A stretch of DNA of 64,000 nucleotides. Source: JAFDVL01 sp043783625 (GTDB lineage: Bacteria; Acidobacteriota; Blastocatellia; RBC074). A model generated the notes under the pieces. It searched no databases. It was not told the DNA's origin and saw only the letters and a program-made list of their open reading frames with translations. Below are positions 15,761 to 24,659 of the stretch, in pieces (position 1 is the stretch's first letter; each line of letters begins with the position of its first letter). The DNA is taken from assembly GCA_043783625.1 (NCBI GenBank), contig JAYVZE010000207.1:1-64000 (forward strand), written 5' to 3'. Position numbers and translations under genes: made by a program.

Positions 15761-16411
15761 TTAGTTTTTCAATAAGTGTTTGTCGTAGCCTAATTCCATC
15801 AGCTTTTCATAAGCCTGCCAAACTTCATCCAGGATTTCCTGTTCAATCTGAAAACCTAAACCGGGATAAAATTTTATTCGCTGTAAATCACCAACCATAA
15901 TATTGATAACTTTATCGCGCGGTAACAATTCGTTGGGATATTCCGAAAAAGGAATCGGCGGAGAAGTTACGATAAGATTTTTCTCCGGCCAACGCTTCCG
16001 AAACGTAGCGAACGCACGCCGCTCCATATACGGTTTTTGTACAAGGATAATGCTGCTCGGATCAATCCCGCGCTCAGCCAAAATACACCGACTAAAATCA
16101 ATATTCTCGCCCGTATTCGTGGATTCCGGTTCTAAAATAATTGCGGAGTCCGGGACGCCTTTTTGTCGCGCCACATCTGCAAAAACTTCAGCTTCAAGTT
16201 TCGTGAATTGATCTTTCGTGAGTGCGCCAACATTTCCTGAAAACATGAGAACCGGCGCGAAGCCCTGCAAATACAGGTCAGCGGCGTACTCAGCGACACG
16301 AATATCGTTACTGCCGAGTGCGAGGATGAGATCGGATTTTTCGAGGGTGTGATTGAGGTGATGATAATCCCAGATGATTTGGGCGAGTTGGGTGACGTGT
16401 AAAGAATTCAT
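15761..16411 (-). CDS. YdcF/SanA family protein (DUF218)
   Basis: A 216-residue DUF218 protein: LILALGSNDIRVAEYAADLY, PVLMFSGNVGAL, ILEPESTNTGENI and ILVQKPYMERRAFATF are the family's strand-loop motifs. DUF218 proteins have a Rossmann-like fold and bind nucleotides (E. coli YdcF binds S-adenosylmethionine); some act in envelope integrity. No membrane segment is present, so it is probably cytoplasmic. Lies downstream of glpK but is separated from it by a perfect palindrome, so co-transcription is uncertain. Confidence 0.85.
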   Translation of the reverse strand: MNSLHVTQLAQIIWDYHHLNHTLEKSDLILALGSNDIRVAEYAADLYLQGFAPVLMFSGNVGALTKDQFTKLEAEVFADVARQKGVPDSAIILEPESTNTGENIDFSRCILAERGIDPSSIILVQKPYMERRAFATFRKRWPEKNLIVTSPPIPFSEYPNELLPRDKVINIMVGDLQRIKFYPGLGFQIEQEILDEVWQAYEKLMELGYDKHLLKN

Positions 16412-16419
16412 GGAAAAAT

Positions 16420-16508
16420 TAATTGGTACGCCAGCATCTTGCTGGCTTTAGATGGAAGAAGAACTATCTTGCAAAACCTTGGCCAGCAAGATGCTGGCGT
16501 ACCAATTA
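16420..16508. repeat. Perfect 27-bp inverted repeat at glpK 3' end
   Basis: Arms 16420-16446 and 16482-16508 are exact reverse complements (TAATTGGTACGCCAGCATCT...), each with an internal GCCAGCA..TGCTGGC palindrome. The right arm ends in the glpK stop codon. A related single copy lies at 61897-61928 at the end of dps. Confidence 0.93.
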
Positions 16509-17987
16509 CAACCTTGTTTGCTTAACTGCTTGCAGCCAGCCTTCATACAAAGCTTCACGCTCAGCTTTTTTCATGCTTGGCTCAAAGCGTTTTTCCTGCT
16601 GCCATTGCGACGCAATTTCTTTATCATTTTTCCAGAAGCCTACTGCCAAGCCCGCTAAATATGCGGCTCCGAGGGCGGTGGTTTCGGTGATAACCGGACG
16701 CACTACGGGGATGCCTAAAATGTCAGCCTGGAATTGGCAGAGAAAATTATTCGCAGTCGCGCCACCATCTACACGTAATTCTTTGGCTTTGATGCCGGAA
16801 TCTTTTTGCATGCATTCGATGACATCGCGGGTTTGATACGCCATCGCCTCAAGAGCGGCGCGGGCGATGTGCGCTTTGGTCGCTCCTCGCGTGAGTCCGA
16901 CGATGGCTCCGCGTGCGTTCATGTCCCAGTACGGTGCGCCTAATCCCACAAATGCAGGTACGAAATAAACTCCCTCATTGCCAGTGACGGACATCGCTAA
17001 CGCTTCGGTTTCGGGCGCACTGGCGATGATGCCGAGTCCATCGCGCAGCCATTGAATCGCGGCTCCGGCGACGAAGACGCTGCCTTCCAGCGCGTATTCC
17101 GTCTTTTTATTTTTGCGCCACGCAATCGTTGTCAGCAATCCGGTTTTTGACGGCGTAGCTTTTTCGCCTGTATTCATCAGCATGAAGCAGCCTGTGCCGT
17201 AAGTATTTTTCATCATGCCGGGCTTGAAACAGGCTTGCCCGAAGAGCGCGGATTGTTGGTCTCCGGCGATGCCCGCAATCGGAATTTCTACACCGAATAA
17301 CGAAGCATCAGTCATTGCGTACACTTCCGAAGAAGATTTTACTTCGGGCAAAAGTGAAGCAGGGATGTTGAGTTTTTCGAGAATTTCTTTATCCCACTTC
17401 TGCGAATTGATGTTGTAAAGCAGCGTGCGCGAAGCGTTGGAAACATCGGTGACGTGGGTTTTTCCGCCGCTCAATTTGTTGATGAGCCAGGTATCCATTG
17501 TTCCGAAAGCTAATTCTCCGGCTTCGGCTTTTTTGCGCGCGCCTTTCACGTTGTCCAATAACCACGCCACTTTCGTACCTGAAAAATAAGCGTCAGTGAC
17601 GAGTCCGGTTTTTTTGCGAATGACTTTATCGAATTTTTCAGCTTTAAGTTTTTCACACAGCGGAGCCGTGCGGCGGCATTGCCAGACAATCGCGTTATGA
17701 ATCGCGGCTCCGGTTTTGCGATCCCAAATGACAGTAGTTTCGCGTTGATTCGTGATCCCAATCGCAGCGATGTCTGTAGCTTTGATTTTTGTTTGTGTGA
17801 GTACCTGACGTGCGCAATGAATTTGTGATTGCCAGATGGCTTCCGCGTCGTGTTCGACCCATCCGGCTTTAGGAAAAATTTGTGGAAATTCCTGTTGCGC
17901 AACGCCGATGATTTGCCCCGCTTTATCAAACAAAATAGCGCGGGAAGAAGTGGTGCCTTGATCGAGTGCAAGAATGTAGTTTTTCAT
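16506..17987 (-). CDS. glpK: Glycerol kinase
   Basis: A 493-residue FGGY-family kinase that phosphorylates glycerol to sn-glycerol 3-phosphate with ATP. Motifs: N-terminal ALDQGTTSSRAILFD (phosphate 1 loop), ITNQRETTVIWDRKTG, VWQCRRTA, TDAYFSGTKVAWLLDNV, GIAGDQQSALFGQACF and the C-terminal RVDGGATANNFLCQFQADIL. The start at 17987 (MKNYILAL) fits the family; upstream codons lie in a palindromic repeat. glpF and a sugar-dehydrogenase-like gene are on the same strand upstream. A free-standing glycerol catabolism cluster; no glpD is in the window. Confidence 0.96.
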   Translation of the reverse strand: MKNYILALDQGTTSSRAILFDKAGQIIGVAQQEFPQIFPKAGWVEHDAEAIWQSQIHCARQVLTQTKIKATDIAAIGITNQRETTVIWDRKTGAAIHNAIVWQCRRTAPLCEKLKAEKFDKVIRKKTGLVTDAYFSGTKVAWLLDNVKGARKKAEAGELAFGTMDTWLINKLSGGKTHVTDVSNASRTLLYNINSQKWDKEILEKLNIPASLLPEVKSSSEVYAMTDASLFGVEIPIAGIAGDQQSALFGQACFKPGMMKNTYGTGCFMLMNTGEKATPSKTGLLTTIAWRKNKKTEYALEGSVFVAGAAIQWLRDGLGIIASAPETEALAMSVTGNEGVYFVPAFVGLGAPYWDMNARGAIVGLTRGATKAHIARAALEAMAYQTRDVIECMQKDSGIKAKELRVDGGATANNFLCQFQADILGIPVVRPVITETTALGAAYLAGLAVGFWKNDKEIASQWQQEKRFEPSMKKAEREALYEGWLQAVKQTRL

Positions 17988-17997
17988 AAAAGTTTGT

Positions 17998-18096
17998 TGG
18001 TGGTCAGTGGTCGGTAGTCGGTTTTGTAGCGGACGGTCGTGGTTGTAACGCGAAGCTGCCTTTAACCGACCCCCGCTCACCACCCACTGACCACCA
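17998..18096. repeat. Inverted repeat between glpK and the dehydrogenase gene
   Basis: Outer arms TGGTGGTCAGTGG (17998-18010) and its complement (18084-18096) pair perfectly; inner TCGGT and AACCGAC parts extend the stem. A related GACCACTGACAACCGCTCACCA segment occurs at about 21807-21840. Confidence 0.8.
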
Positions 18097-18100
18097 TTTT

Positions 18101-19225
18101 CTATTTCCCGTAGCTGACGCGATAAATGAATCCTTTGTTGTCGTCAGAGATATAAAGTGCGCCATCGGCTCCGGTAGCGAGTCCGGCAGGGCGACCGGAG
18201 AATTGCTCATTTTTGAGCCAGCCCGTCACAAAATCCTCAGTGCCGACAGGCTTCCCGTCTTTCATCAGAATTCGTACGACTTTGTACCCGATTTTTACTT
18301 TTCTTCCCGTCGCGCTGGAGCCGTGAATCGTGACCAGCATTGATCCGCGATACGCCGCAGGAAATTTCTTACCCGTGTAAAATTTCAAATCAATCGGAGA
18401 AGAATGTGCCGGGAATTCAAACACTGGTGGTGTTGCGTCCGAAGCCTTCAACATTCCCTTCGGATTTTCCAGTCCGGCGTTGGGAATATTTTTTCCAACG
18501 AAATAAGGGAAGCCAAAATTCTTATCTGCTTCGATGCGATTGATTTCATCGGGAGGCATTTCTTCACCCAGCTTGTCCTGACCCATATCGGTTGACCACA
18601 AAACGCCCTTCGCGTCGAAATCAATGCCGATGGCATTGCGCAAGCCTTTGGCGAAATGTTTTCCACCGCTGCCGTCTTCGTTGTAAACCATAATTGCAGT
18701 GCGACGGTCGTCCGCTTCTTCGCAAACATTGCAGGACGATCCAATCGAAACATAGAGGCGATTGTCTTTGCCCCAGACGATGGAACGCGAATAATGCGAA
18801 GTCGTCGAAACGGGTAAATCAATGAATTTTTCCGGCGTCCCCGCTTTACCATTTTCATACTTCACGCGCATCACGGAAGGCATCGTAGCGATATACAAAT
18901 ATCCTTTGTGAAACGCTACGCTGTGGGCGCGATTGAAGCCGGTGGCGATGACTTCGATTTTGTCGGCTTTGCCATCTTTGTTCAGATCGCGCAAGGCGAC
19001 GACTTCGCCGCCGGTATCAGGCTTGCCCATTCGCGCCACGAACAAAGTTCCATCAGGAGCGACAGTCATTAATCGCGCAGTGGACAATCCCTCCGCAAAG
19101 ACGGAAATCTTGAATCCGGCAGGGACTTGCAAGTCACCAATCGGAGCTGCAGGAGTTGTATTTTGCGCACTCACTTGCAACGAAAAAGCCAATACAGTCA
19201 TCAAAAGGGTTGTTCTTAGTTTCAT
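18101..19225 (-). CDS. Exported PQQ-dependent sugar dehydrogenase-like protein
   Basis: A 374-residue protein with a signal peptide (to about residue 20, VSA/Q) and a six-bladed beta-propeller pattern typical of soluble glucose / L-sorbosone dehydrogenases: VPAGFKISVFAEGL, ARLMTVAPDGTLFVAR, HSVAFHKGYLYIAT, YVSIGSSCNVCEEADDRR, the FAKGLRNAIGIDFD blade with its Arg-Asn, DEINRIEADKNFGFPY and GRPAGLATGADGALYISDD. These periplasmic enzymes oxidise sugars or polyols using PQQ; PQQ dependence and substrate here are inferred. AAGGAATC precedes the start. Position between glpF and glpK hints at polyol metabolism. Confidence 0.85.
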   Translation of the reverse strand: MKLRTTLLMTVLAFSLQVSAQNTTPAAPIGDLQVPAGFKISVFAEGLSTARLMTVAPDGTLFVARMGKPDTGGEVVALRDLNKDGKADKIEVIATGFNRAHSVAFHKGYLYIATMPSVMRVKYENGKAGTPEKFIDLPVSTTSHYSRSIVWGKDNRLYVSIGSSCNVCEEADDRRTAIMVYNEDGSGGKHFAKGLRNAIGIDFDAKGVLWSTDMGQDKLGEEMPPDEINRIEADKNFGFPYFVGKNIPNAGLENPKGMLKASDATPPVFEFPAHSSPIDLKFYTGKKFPAAYRGSMLVTIHGSSATGRKVKIGYKVVRILMKDGKPVGTEDFVTGWLKNEQFSGRPAGLATGADGALYISDDNKGFIYRVSYGK

Positions 19226-19294
19226 GTTGAAGATTCCTTGGAGTTGAATTCTGAAATTAAGGTTAATTTAAATATTTCTTTACACGAGGTGAAG

Positions 19295-19513
19295 ATGGAT
19301 CAAGTATACTCCAACGAATGGAGCGAGAAGAAAATGTCACGAAGAGTTGATAACGAATGCGCCTATTGCGCCGAAGAATTTGATGAAACCTGCGCCAGCA
19401 TTGGCGAAGATTATAAAGTGTATTGTTCAGAATATTGTGAACAGCAAGGTGAACTATTGTCCGCTTACGAAGCCGCCCAGCCTTACCTTAACCAATTTCC
19501 TTTAGCTGCATAA
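19295..19513 (+). CDS. Small protein with paired Cys motifs (zinc-ribbon-like)
   Basis: A 72-residue acidic protein with CAYCAEEFDETC and YCSEYC, a CxxC...C...CxxxC spacing that suggests one bound zinc. No membrane segment. GAGGTG lies just before the ATG at 19295; an alternative ATG at 19238 lacks a clear site. It is divergent from the dehydrogenase gene and stands alone. Family not recognised. Confidence 0.5.
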   Translation: MDQVYSNEWSEKKMSRRVDNECAYCAEEFDETCASIGEDYKVYCSEYCEQQGELLSAYEAAQPYLNQFPLAA

Positions 19514-19523
19514 ATTAAGGATG

Positions 19524-19588
19524 TGTCGTAAACTTTTAGTTTGCGATGGCTTCAGATGGCAGCAACGACAAGCTAAAAGTTTATCGTA
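19524..19588. repeat. Inverted repeat at glpF 3' end
   Basis: TCGTAAACTTTTAGTTTGC pairs with GCTAAAAGTTTATCGTAC at about 80% identity over 26 bp. The right arm enters glpF and supplies its last residues and stop (DVR, then TAA). Related to 15632-15759 and 20366-20460. Confidence 0.7.
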
Positions 19589-20357
19589 CGTCAGGGAAAC
19601 GCTTGCCAACAAACAAATCATAAATAAATGTTCCCGCAATGCCGCCTAAAATCGGAGCGACAATCGGAACCCAGAAATAATAATTTCCAGCGCGGAAAAC
19701 TTCTGATCCCCATCCAGCGACAAACGTGAACAAACGCGGCCCGAAATCTCGTGCCGGATTGATCGCATAGCCAGCGTTCATGCCCATACTCGCACCAATC
19801 ACAATCACTAATAACCCCACCATGACCGGGCCAAGATTGCCGAGCGTCGCATTGTTACGCGCATCGCCAATCGCGGAAATCACCAGCATCAACATTGCCG
19901 TGCCGATGAACTGATCTACGAAGCCGCCGAAGGTCGAAAGATACGGCGCAGGATACGTTGCAAAAATTCCGGCAGTTCCTAAATCTCCACTGACTTGTCG
20001 CACGCCTTTATCAAAATTATTGAAGGCTTCGTGGTAAAGAAAAAATGCAGTCGCCGCTCCGCAAAAAGCTCCGGCAACTTGCGCGGCGCAGTAAGGCAAA
20101 ACTTTGCTCCACGGCATCCCGCGATGAACGGCATTGGAAAATGTGACAGCAGGATTCAGGTGTGCGCCGGAGACTCCGCCCGCCACCATGATTCCCATCA
20201 TCACGGCAATGCCCCAGGCAATGTTGATGGAAAGGTACGCGCCATTTTTATCGTGACCAATTAATACTTGCGTCACGTTGGCTGCACCAAAAGCGATGAG
20301 GACAAATGTGCCGAGGAATTCGGCAAGGAGTTCACGGGTCAGTGTATCTCGGTTCAT
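19581..20357 (-). CDS. glpF: MIP-family glycerol facilitator
   Basis: A 258-residue channel protein with six membrane spans and two half-helices carrying the pore motifs HLNPAVT (about residue 66) and AINPARDFGPRLF (about 203). The Asp after the second NPAR marks the aquaglyceroporin subgroup rather than water-only aquaporins. It admits glycerol for glpK. Same strand as glpK with the dehydrogenase gene and one small divergent gene between them. The final residues come from a palindromic repeat. Confidence 0.93.
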   Translation of the reverse strand: MNRDTLTRELLAEFLGTFVLIAFGAANVTQVLIGHDKNGAYLSINIAWGIAVMMGIMVAGGVSGAHLNPAVTFSNAVHRGMPWSKVLPYCAAQVAGAFCGAATAFFLYHEAFNNFDKGVRQVSGDLGTAGIFATYPAPYLSTFGGFVDQFIGTAMLMLVISAIGDARNNATLGNLGPVMVGLLVIVIGASMGMNAGYAINPARDFGPRLFTFVAGWGSEVFRAGNYYFWVPIVAPILGGIAGTFIYDLFVGKRFPDVR

Positions 20358-20365
20358 AGTTTGAT

Positions 20366-20460
20366 GTAGGACAAATTTTCTAGTTTGTCACGATTGGTTA
20401 GTTATCGTTTTATTGAAAATTCGAAGTGTAGGTAAAAGCAAACTGGAAAGTTTGCGCTAC
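20366..20460. repeat. Imperfect inverted repeat between thiG and glpF
   Basis: GTAGGACAAATTTTCTAGTTTGTC and the complement of GCAAACTGGAAAGTTTGCGCTAC pair imperfectly. The right part covers the thiG stop codon (TAG within CGGTAGCGCAAAC). Belongs to the AAACTTTCCAGTTTGC family. Confidence 0.6.
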
Positions 20461-21230
20461 CGCACTACGCCTTCGATTGGACTACTTGCGCTGGCGTAAA
20501 GTTTCATCGGCATCCGTCCGGCAAGGTACGACATTCTTCCTGATTTAACGGCGAGGTTCATCGCCTCCGACATCAGCCCGGGATTTTTTGCTTCGGCAAT
20601 CGCTGTATTCATCAGCAATCCGTCAATCCCAAGCTCCATCGCAAAGCAGGCATCAGAAGCGGTGCCGACTCCCGCGTCCACAATAATCGGGACGGAGGTG
20701 ATTTGCTCGCGCATGATTCTTAAATTGTTAGGATTCTGAATTCCCAGCCCGGAACCAATCGGCGCGGCGAGCGGCATCACTGCCGAAGCACCTGCATCAA
20801 TCAGCTTCTTAGCCATAATCAAATCATCGCTGAAATAAGGCAAGACCGTGAAGCCTTCTTTGACTAATATTTTTGTCGCCTCCAGCGTCGCTTCGTTGTC
20901 AGGGAAGAGCGTTTTTTGATCGCCGATGACTTCGACTTTGACCCAATCGGACATCCCGACTTCGCGGGCGAGCATTGCCGTCCGCACCGCTTCGTCGGCG
21001 GTGTAGCATCCGGCAGTGTTCGGCAACAACGCAAATTTCTTGAGATCAATGTGATCCAGCAACGAAGCTTGCGAACGATCCGTAATGTTGACGCGGCGTA
21101 CGGCCACCGTAATCATTTCGGCTCCGCTGCGCGTGAACGCATCAATCATTTCTTCGTTGGAGCGATATTTCCCCGTGCCGATGATGAGGCGTGAATTGAA
21201 TTCGCGGTTGGCGATTTTTAGTTTGTCCAT
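20457..21230 (-). CDS. thiG: Thiazole synthase
   Basis: A 257-residue TIM-barrel enzyme that forms the thiazole phosphate of thiamine from deoxyxylulose 5-phosphate, dehydroglycine and ThiS thiocarboxylate. Motifs: SRLIIGTGKY, TVAVRRVNI, LLPNTAGCYTADEAVRTA, the Schiff-base lysine in VKVEVIGD, PLAAPIGSGLGIQN and VDAGVGTASDACFAMELG. The start at 21230 is chosen from the family N-terminus. No thiS, thiH or thiO is nearby. It begins only 10 bp after a RelE-like toxin gene, so it is probably co-transcribed with that toxin-antitoxin pair. Confidence 0.95.
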   Translation of the reverse strand: MDKLKIANREFNSRLIIGTGKYRSNEEMIDAFTRSGAEMITVAVRRVNITDRSQASLLDHIDLKKFALLPNTAGCYTADEAVRTAMLAREVGMSDWVKVEVIGDQKTLFPDNEATLEATKILVKEGFTVLPYFSDDLIMAKKLIDAGASAVMPLAAPIGSGLGIQNPNNLRIMREQITSVPIIVDAGVGTASDACFAMELGIDGLLMNTAIAEAKNPGLMSEAMNLAVKSGRMSYLAGRMPMKLYASASSPIEGVVR

Positions 21231-21240
21231 AAAAACAAGT

Positions 21241-21504
21241 CTATCCAAAATACTTTTCGTAGGCGTCGTGATTACCAATCCAAAACCAAGTTACAGTATC
21301 GTTATCTAAGACTCCCACTGCTCGATAAGCAATAGTTATTCTTACTGACCAAATACTTTCTTTTTGGTTGATACATTTAAAACGAAGCGAAGGGTGAAAT
21401 GGGTTTATGTCCCAGAGTTTATATGCTTTTCGCGCTCTGTCTTTGATTGATTGGTCAAGCTCATGGTAAGCGTCCCAAAACGATTGTAAGGTTTGAGAAT
21501 TCAT
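21241..21504 (-). CDS. RelE/ParE-like toxin
   Basis: An 87-residue protein of the RelE/ParE superfamily type: LDQSIKDRARKAYKLWDINPFHPSLRFKCI, then WSVRITIAYRAVGVLDNDTVTWFWIGNHDAYEKYF. The RVTIAYRA and WIGxHDxYE motifs are common to this plasmid-stabilisation-type branch. Overlaps its upstream partner by an ATGA junction. Members cut mRNA at the ribosome or poison gyrase; which applies here cannot be told. Confidence 0.82.
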   Translation of the reverse strand: MNSQTLQSFWDAYHELDQSIKDRARKAYKLWDINPFHPSLRFKCINQKESIWSVRITIAYRAVGVLDNDTVTWFWIGNHDAYEKYFG

Positions 21505-21731
21505 CGCCTCTCAAAATCCATCGCCTGTGCCTTACCTTCAGCAATCTCCTGTCTCGCCTGTTGTGCGGCTTCGATGAGTTTTGATGATGTTTTTTTGAAC
21601 GACTGATCCCACTTCATTTCATCGCGCAAATTTTCGATATATTCGCGCAAATGCTCAACGACGCGGTCTTGCGCTAATTCAGGCAATGATTCCAGCATCT
21701 TTGTAACCGTTGAAATCGTTGTAGACGACAT
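21501..21731 (-). CDS. Antitoxin partner of the RelE/ParE-like toxin
   Basis: A 76-residue helical, acidic protein: TKMLESLPELAQDRVVEHLREYIENLRDE, KWDQSF and a tail AAQQARQEIAEGKAQAMDF, a pattern seen in many small antitoxins encoded just upstream of RelE-type toxins. The start at 21731 follows GAGGAAAG; an in-frame ATG at 21758 has no such site. First gene of a likely operon antitoxin-toxin-thiG. Confidence 0.75.
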   Translation of the reverse strand: MSSTTISTVTKMLESLPELAQDRVVEHLREYIENLRDEMKWDQSFKKTSSKLIEAAQQARQEIAEGKAQAMDFERR

Positions 21732-21860
21732 ACTACTTTCCTCAGAATTTAGTTTCATGAATGAAGGAAAAACAAATCCTACTATAACTGCCAGGCAGCG
21801 GCAATGAACCGACGACTGACCACTGACAACCGCTCACCAAAGTTGTATGATGCAATCGTT

Positions 21861-22604
21861 ATGCACATTGCAACGGCTGCCATTTTAGTGATCGGAAACG
21901 AAGTTCTCAGCGGCAAAGTTGAGGAACAGAACGCGCGTTTTCTGATCGGTGAATTGCGCGAATTAGGCGTCGCGTTGCAATGTATTCTGACGATTCCTGA
22001 TGAACCTGAAATCATTGCTGCGGCTGTCAAAGATTTATCCGCACGATTTTCTTATGTCTTCACTTCCGGTGGAGTCGGCCCGACGCACGATGATGTGACG
22101 ATCAAAAGTATTGCCAACGCCTTTGATAAATCCATCGTACGCCACCCGGAATTAGAAAATTTACTACATAGATATTTTGGTGAACAAATTGATGAGACGC
22201 GGTTGAGTATGGCGGATGTCCCGGACGGCGCGGAATTGCTTTACGGCGAAGATTTGAAATATCCGGTGCTGGCGTGCGCGAACGTTTATATTTTTCCCGG
22301 CGTCCCGGAATTGTTTCGCAAAAAATTCGCGGCGATTCGTGAACGCTTCCGCGTCGCGCCGTTTCACTTGCGCGTCATTCACACGCTCGAAGACGAATTC
22401 GATATTTCTGATCGTTTGCGAATTGTCGCTGAGGCGCATCCAACTGTTGCGATTGGTTCGTATCCTAATTTTATCACGCCTGCATATCGCGTGAAGCTCA
22501 CCCTGGAATCGAAGCGCGAAAATGAGGTAGACGCGGCGCATCAGGCATTACTGGAAATCTTAAACGAGCTGCAAATTGTCGTCATCACAAACGATGAAGT
22601 TTGA
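21861..22604 (+). CDS. CinA/MoaB-type molybdopterin-binding domain protein
   Basis: A 247-residue protein with the MoCF (MoaB/MogA/CinA N-terminal) fold: AAILVIGNEVLSGKVEEQNARFLI, then VFTSGGVGPTHDDVTIKSI and NVYIFPGVPELFRKKF. The C-terminal CinA amidase domain is missing, as in the common stand-alone form. Members bind pterin-like or nucleotide ligands, and some CinA relatives hydrolyse ADP-ribose; the exact reaction cannot be inferred. The start at 21861 (MHIATA) fits the family. It precedes trmL by 56 bp on the same strand. Confidence 0.85.
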   Translation: MHIATAAILVIGNEVLSGKVEEQNARFLIGELRELGVALQCILTIPDEPEIIAAAVKDLSARFSYVFTSGGVGPTHDDVTIKSIANAFDKSIVRHPELENLLHRYFGEQIDETRLSMADVPDGAELLYGEDLKYPVLACANVYIFPGVPELFRKKFAAIRERFRVAPFHLRVIHTLEDEFDISDRLRIVAEAHPTVAIGSYPNFITPAYRVKLTLESKRENEVDAAHQALLEILNELQIVVITNDEV

Positions 22605-22660
22605 AAAATGATTTTTTACCTTTTATTCACCGTTCATAACTCATCGTGCATTGTTTCACT

Positions 22661-23143
22661 ATGAATTCTGTTTACGAAACCCCCTCTCCATTTCATGTGG
22701 CATTGATTGAGCCGGAAATTCCGCCGAATACGGGCAACATCGCGCGGACGTGTCTGGCTACCTTGACGCCCTTGCATTTGGTCGGCAAATTGGGCTTTCG
22801 CACCGATGAACAGGCGGTGACGCGCGCGGGATTGGATTACTGGTACGACACGGAAATCCACTATCATCGGAGCCTCGAAAACCTACAGGCAACGTTGCCG
22901 GGTTCACGGTTTTTATACTTCACCACGAAGTCGAAAAAATCATACACAGATTTTCAATTTGTGGCTGGCGACGTATTTGTTTTCGGACGTGAGACGCGGG
23001 GCTTACCGGAAGATTTGTTGCAGGCGAATCAGGAAAATTGTCTGACGATTCCCATGCCGAATGATCGCGTACGTTCATTAAATCTGGCGACTTCAACGGG
23101 GATCGTCTTGTACGAAGCACTACGACAATTAAAACAAAAATAA
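22661..23143 (+). CDS. trmL: tRNA (cytidine/uridine-34-2'-O)-methyltransferase
   Basis: A 160-residue SPOUT methyltransferase of TrmL size and sequence: ALIEPEIPPNTGNIARTCLA, GLDYWYD, VFGRETRGLPEDLL and the knot motif IPMPNDRVRSLNLATSTGIV. TrmL methylates the wobble ribose of certain leucine tRNAs using S-adenosylmethionine. The ATG at 22661 is preferred over a GTG at 22646. Confidence 0.94.
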   Translation: MNSVYETPSPFHVALIEPEIPPNTGNIARTCLATLTPLHLVGKLGFRTDEQAVTRAGLDYWYDTEIHYHRSLENLQATLPGSRFLYFTTKSKKSYTDFQFVAGDVFVFGRETRGLPEDLLQANQENCLTIPMPNDRVRSLNLATSTGIVLYEALRQLKQK

Positions 23144-23263
23144 AGACAGCAATGGGCGGCACACATAGTTCGGCTCTCGAAATTGTGATGACTGATATGT
23201 TTGAATTTTCGAGAAGCATTCATGCAAATAATTGAATGACACACTCGTGTTATAAAGAACGCT

Positions 23264-24511
23264 ATGACTGGTAAGAATTACAAATGGTGGGTAGTTTTCA
23301 TGCTTTGGTTCGTCTGCTTTTTCAACTACGCAGACCGCCAGGCGATTTCTTCGGTCTTCCCTTTGCTGAAGTCGGAGATGGGGTTGAGTGACATTCAACT
23401 CGGCATCGTCGCCGGAGCTTTTATGTGGGTTTACGCGGGCTTTGGTGCTATCGCAGGCATTGTAGGCGACAGGCTCCAGCGTAAAACGCTCATCATTGGC
23501 GGGCTGGTTTTCTGGTCGTTGGTGACGATAGGAACGGCGCTTTCGCGGAATTACGCGCACTTGGTTTTGTGCCGCGCGTTGGAAGGTTTTGGCGAGGCGT
23601 TTTATTTTCCGGCTTCGATGTCGCTGTTGAGCGATTATCACGGGACTGACACGCGTTCTAAAGCGATGTCGTTTCACCAGTCCAGCGTTTATGCCGGAAC
23701 GATTGCGGGCGGTGCTTTGTCGGGTTATATGGGGCAGTATTACGGCTGGCGTTCGAGTTTTTATTTATTCGGTTCGCTGGGTGTTTTGCTCGGCGTGGCA
23801 TTGCTGGCGTGCTTGCGCGAACCGGTGCGCGGACAAGCCGAAGCGCACGAAGACGCGCACGCCGCGCTGGATTTGACGCAAGGCAACGTCTGGCAATCCA
23901 TCAAGGAAATTTTTGCGACGCCGATGGTGCGGGTTTTAATTATTGTGTTCGTCGGCGCGAATTTCGTAGCAAGCATTTTCCTGACCTGGATGCCTTCGTT
24001 TCTCAACCGCAAATTCAATATGAGCTTGGCGATGGCTGGTCTGAATGCGACGGTTTATTTACAAATCGCATCGGTGTTGGGCGTTATTACGGGCGGCTTT
24101 CTGGCGGACAAATTTGTGCGGATGTATCGCGGCGGGCGGATGCGTGTGCAGACCATCGGACTGTTGTTGGGCGTGCCATTTATTTTTCTCGCAGGTTGGA
24201 CGCTCTCTGTGCCGGTGCTGATTTTGGCATTGGCGGGTTTCGGTTATTGCAAAGGCTTTTATGACGCCAACATCTGGGCTTCGCTGCATGACGTAGTGCG
24301 ACCCGAACGGCGAGCGACGGCGGTAGGCTTTATGAATTCCATCGGCTGGCTGGGCGGCGGCATCGCACCCGTTGCCATTGCCGCTGCCAGTGCCAGCTAT
24401 GGCATGAGCGCGTGCATCAGCGCAACCTCCGCGCTTTATTTCGTAGTGGGTTTGTTGCTGGCATGGGGAATTTGGAAGTACATGAGCGGGCAACGATTAG
24501 CAGCGCAATAA
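23264..24511 (+). CDS. MFS transporter (12 transmembrane segments)
   Basis: A 415-residue major facilitator with twelve hydrophobic segments. NYADRQAISSVFPLLKSEMGLS at the N-terminus and the loop GDRLQRK between helices 2 and 3 are typical of the anion:cation symporter and spinster-like groups. R in LCRALEGFGEAFYFPASM (helix 4) also fits. The central loop (residues about 190-215) is charged. It probably imports an organic anion or sugar acid, but no neighbouring pathway gene indicates the substrate. Single gene with its own 120-bp upstream region. Confidence 0.85.
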   Translation: MTGKNYKWWVVFMLWFVCFFNYADRQAISSVFPLLKSEMGLSDIQLGIVAGAFMWVYAGFGAIAGIVGDRLQRKTLIIGGLVFWSLVTIGTALSRNYAHLVLCRALEGFGEAFYFPASMSLLSDYHGTDTRSKAMSFHQSSVYAGTIAGGALSGYMGQYYGWRSSFYLFGSLGVLLGVALLACLREPVRGQAEAHEDAHAALDLTQGNVWQSIKEIFATPMVRVLIIVFVGANFVASIFLTWMPSFLNRKFNMSLAMAGLNATVYLQIASVLGVITGGFLADKFVRMYRGGRMRVQTIGLLLGVPFIFLAGWTLSVPVLILALAGFGYCKGFYDANIWASLHDVVRPERRATAVGFMNSIGWLGGGIAPVAIAAASASYGMSACISATSALYFVVGLLLAWGIWKYMSGQRLAAQ

Positions 24512-24659
24512 ACAATTCAACCTATGCTGATGGATTTTCCAGTGTAGCAAATAGTCATAGACCATTTGTAGTGGCAGCTTCCGAACCTGCATGGAATTAC
24601 ATCTATGCAATTAAAATAAGCGGTATTCGCCATCCCCTTAAACTGGTACTTCAGGTAGA

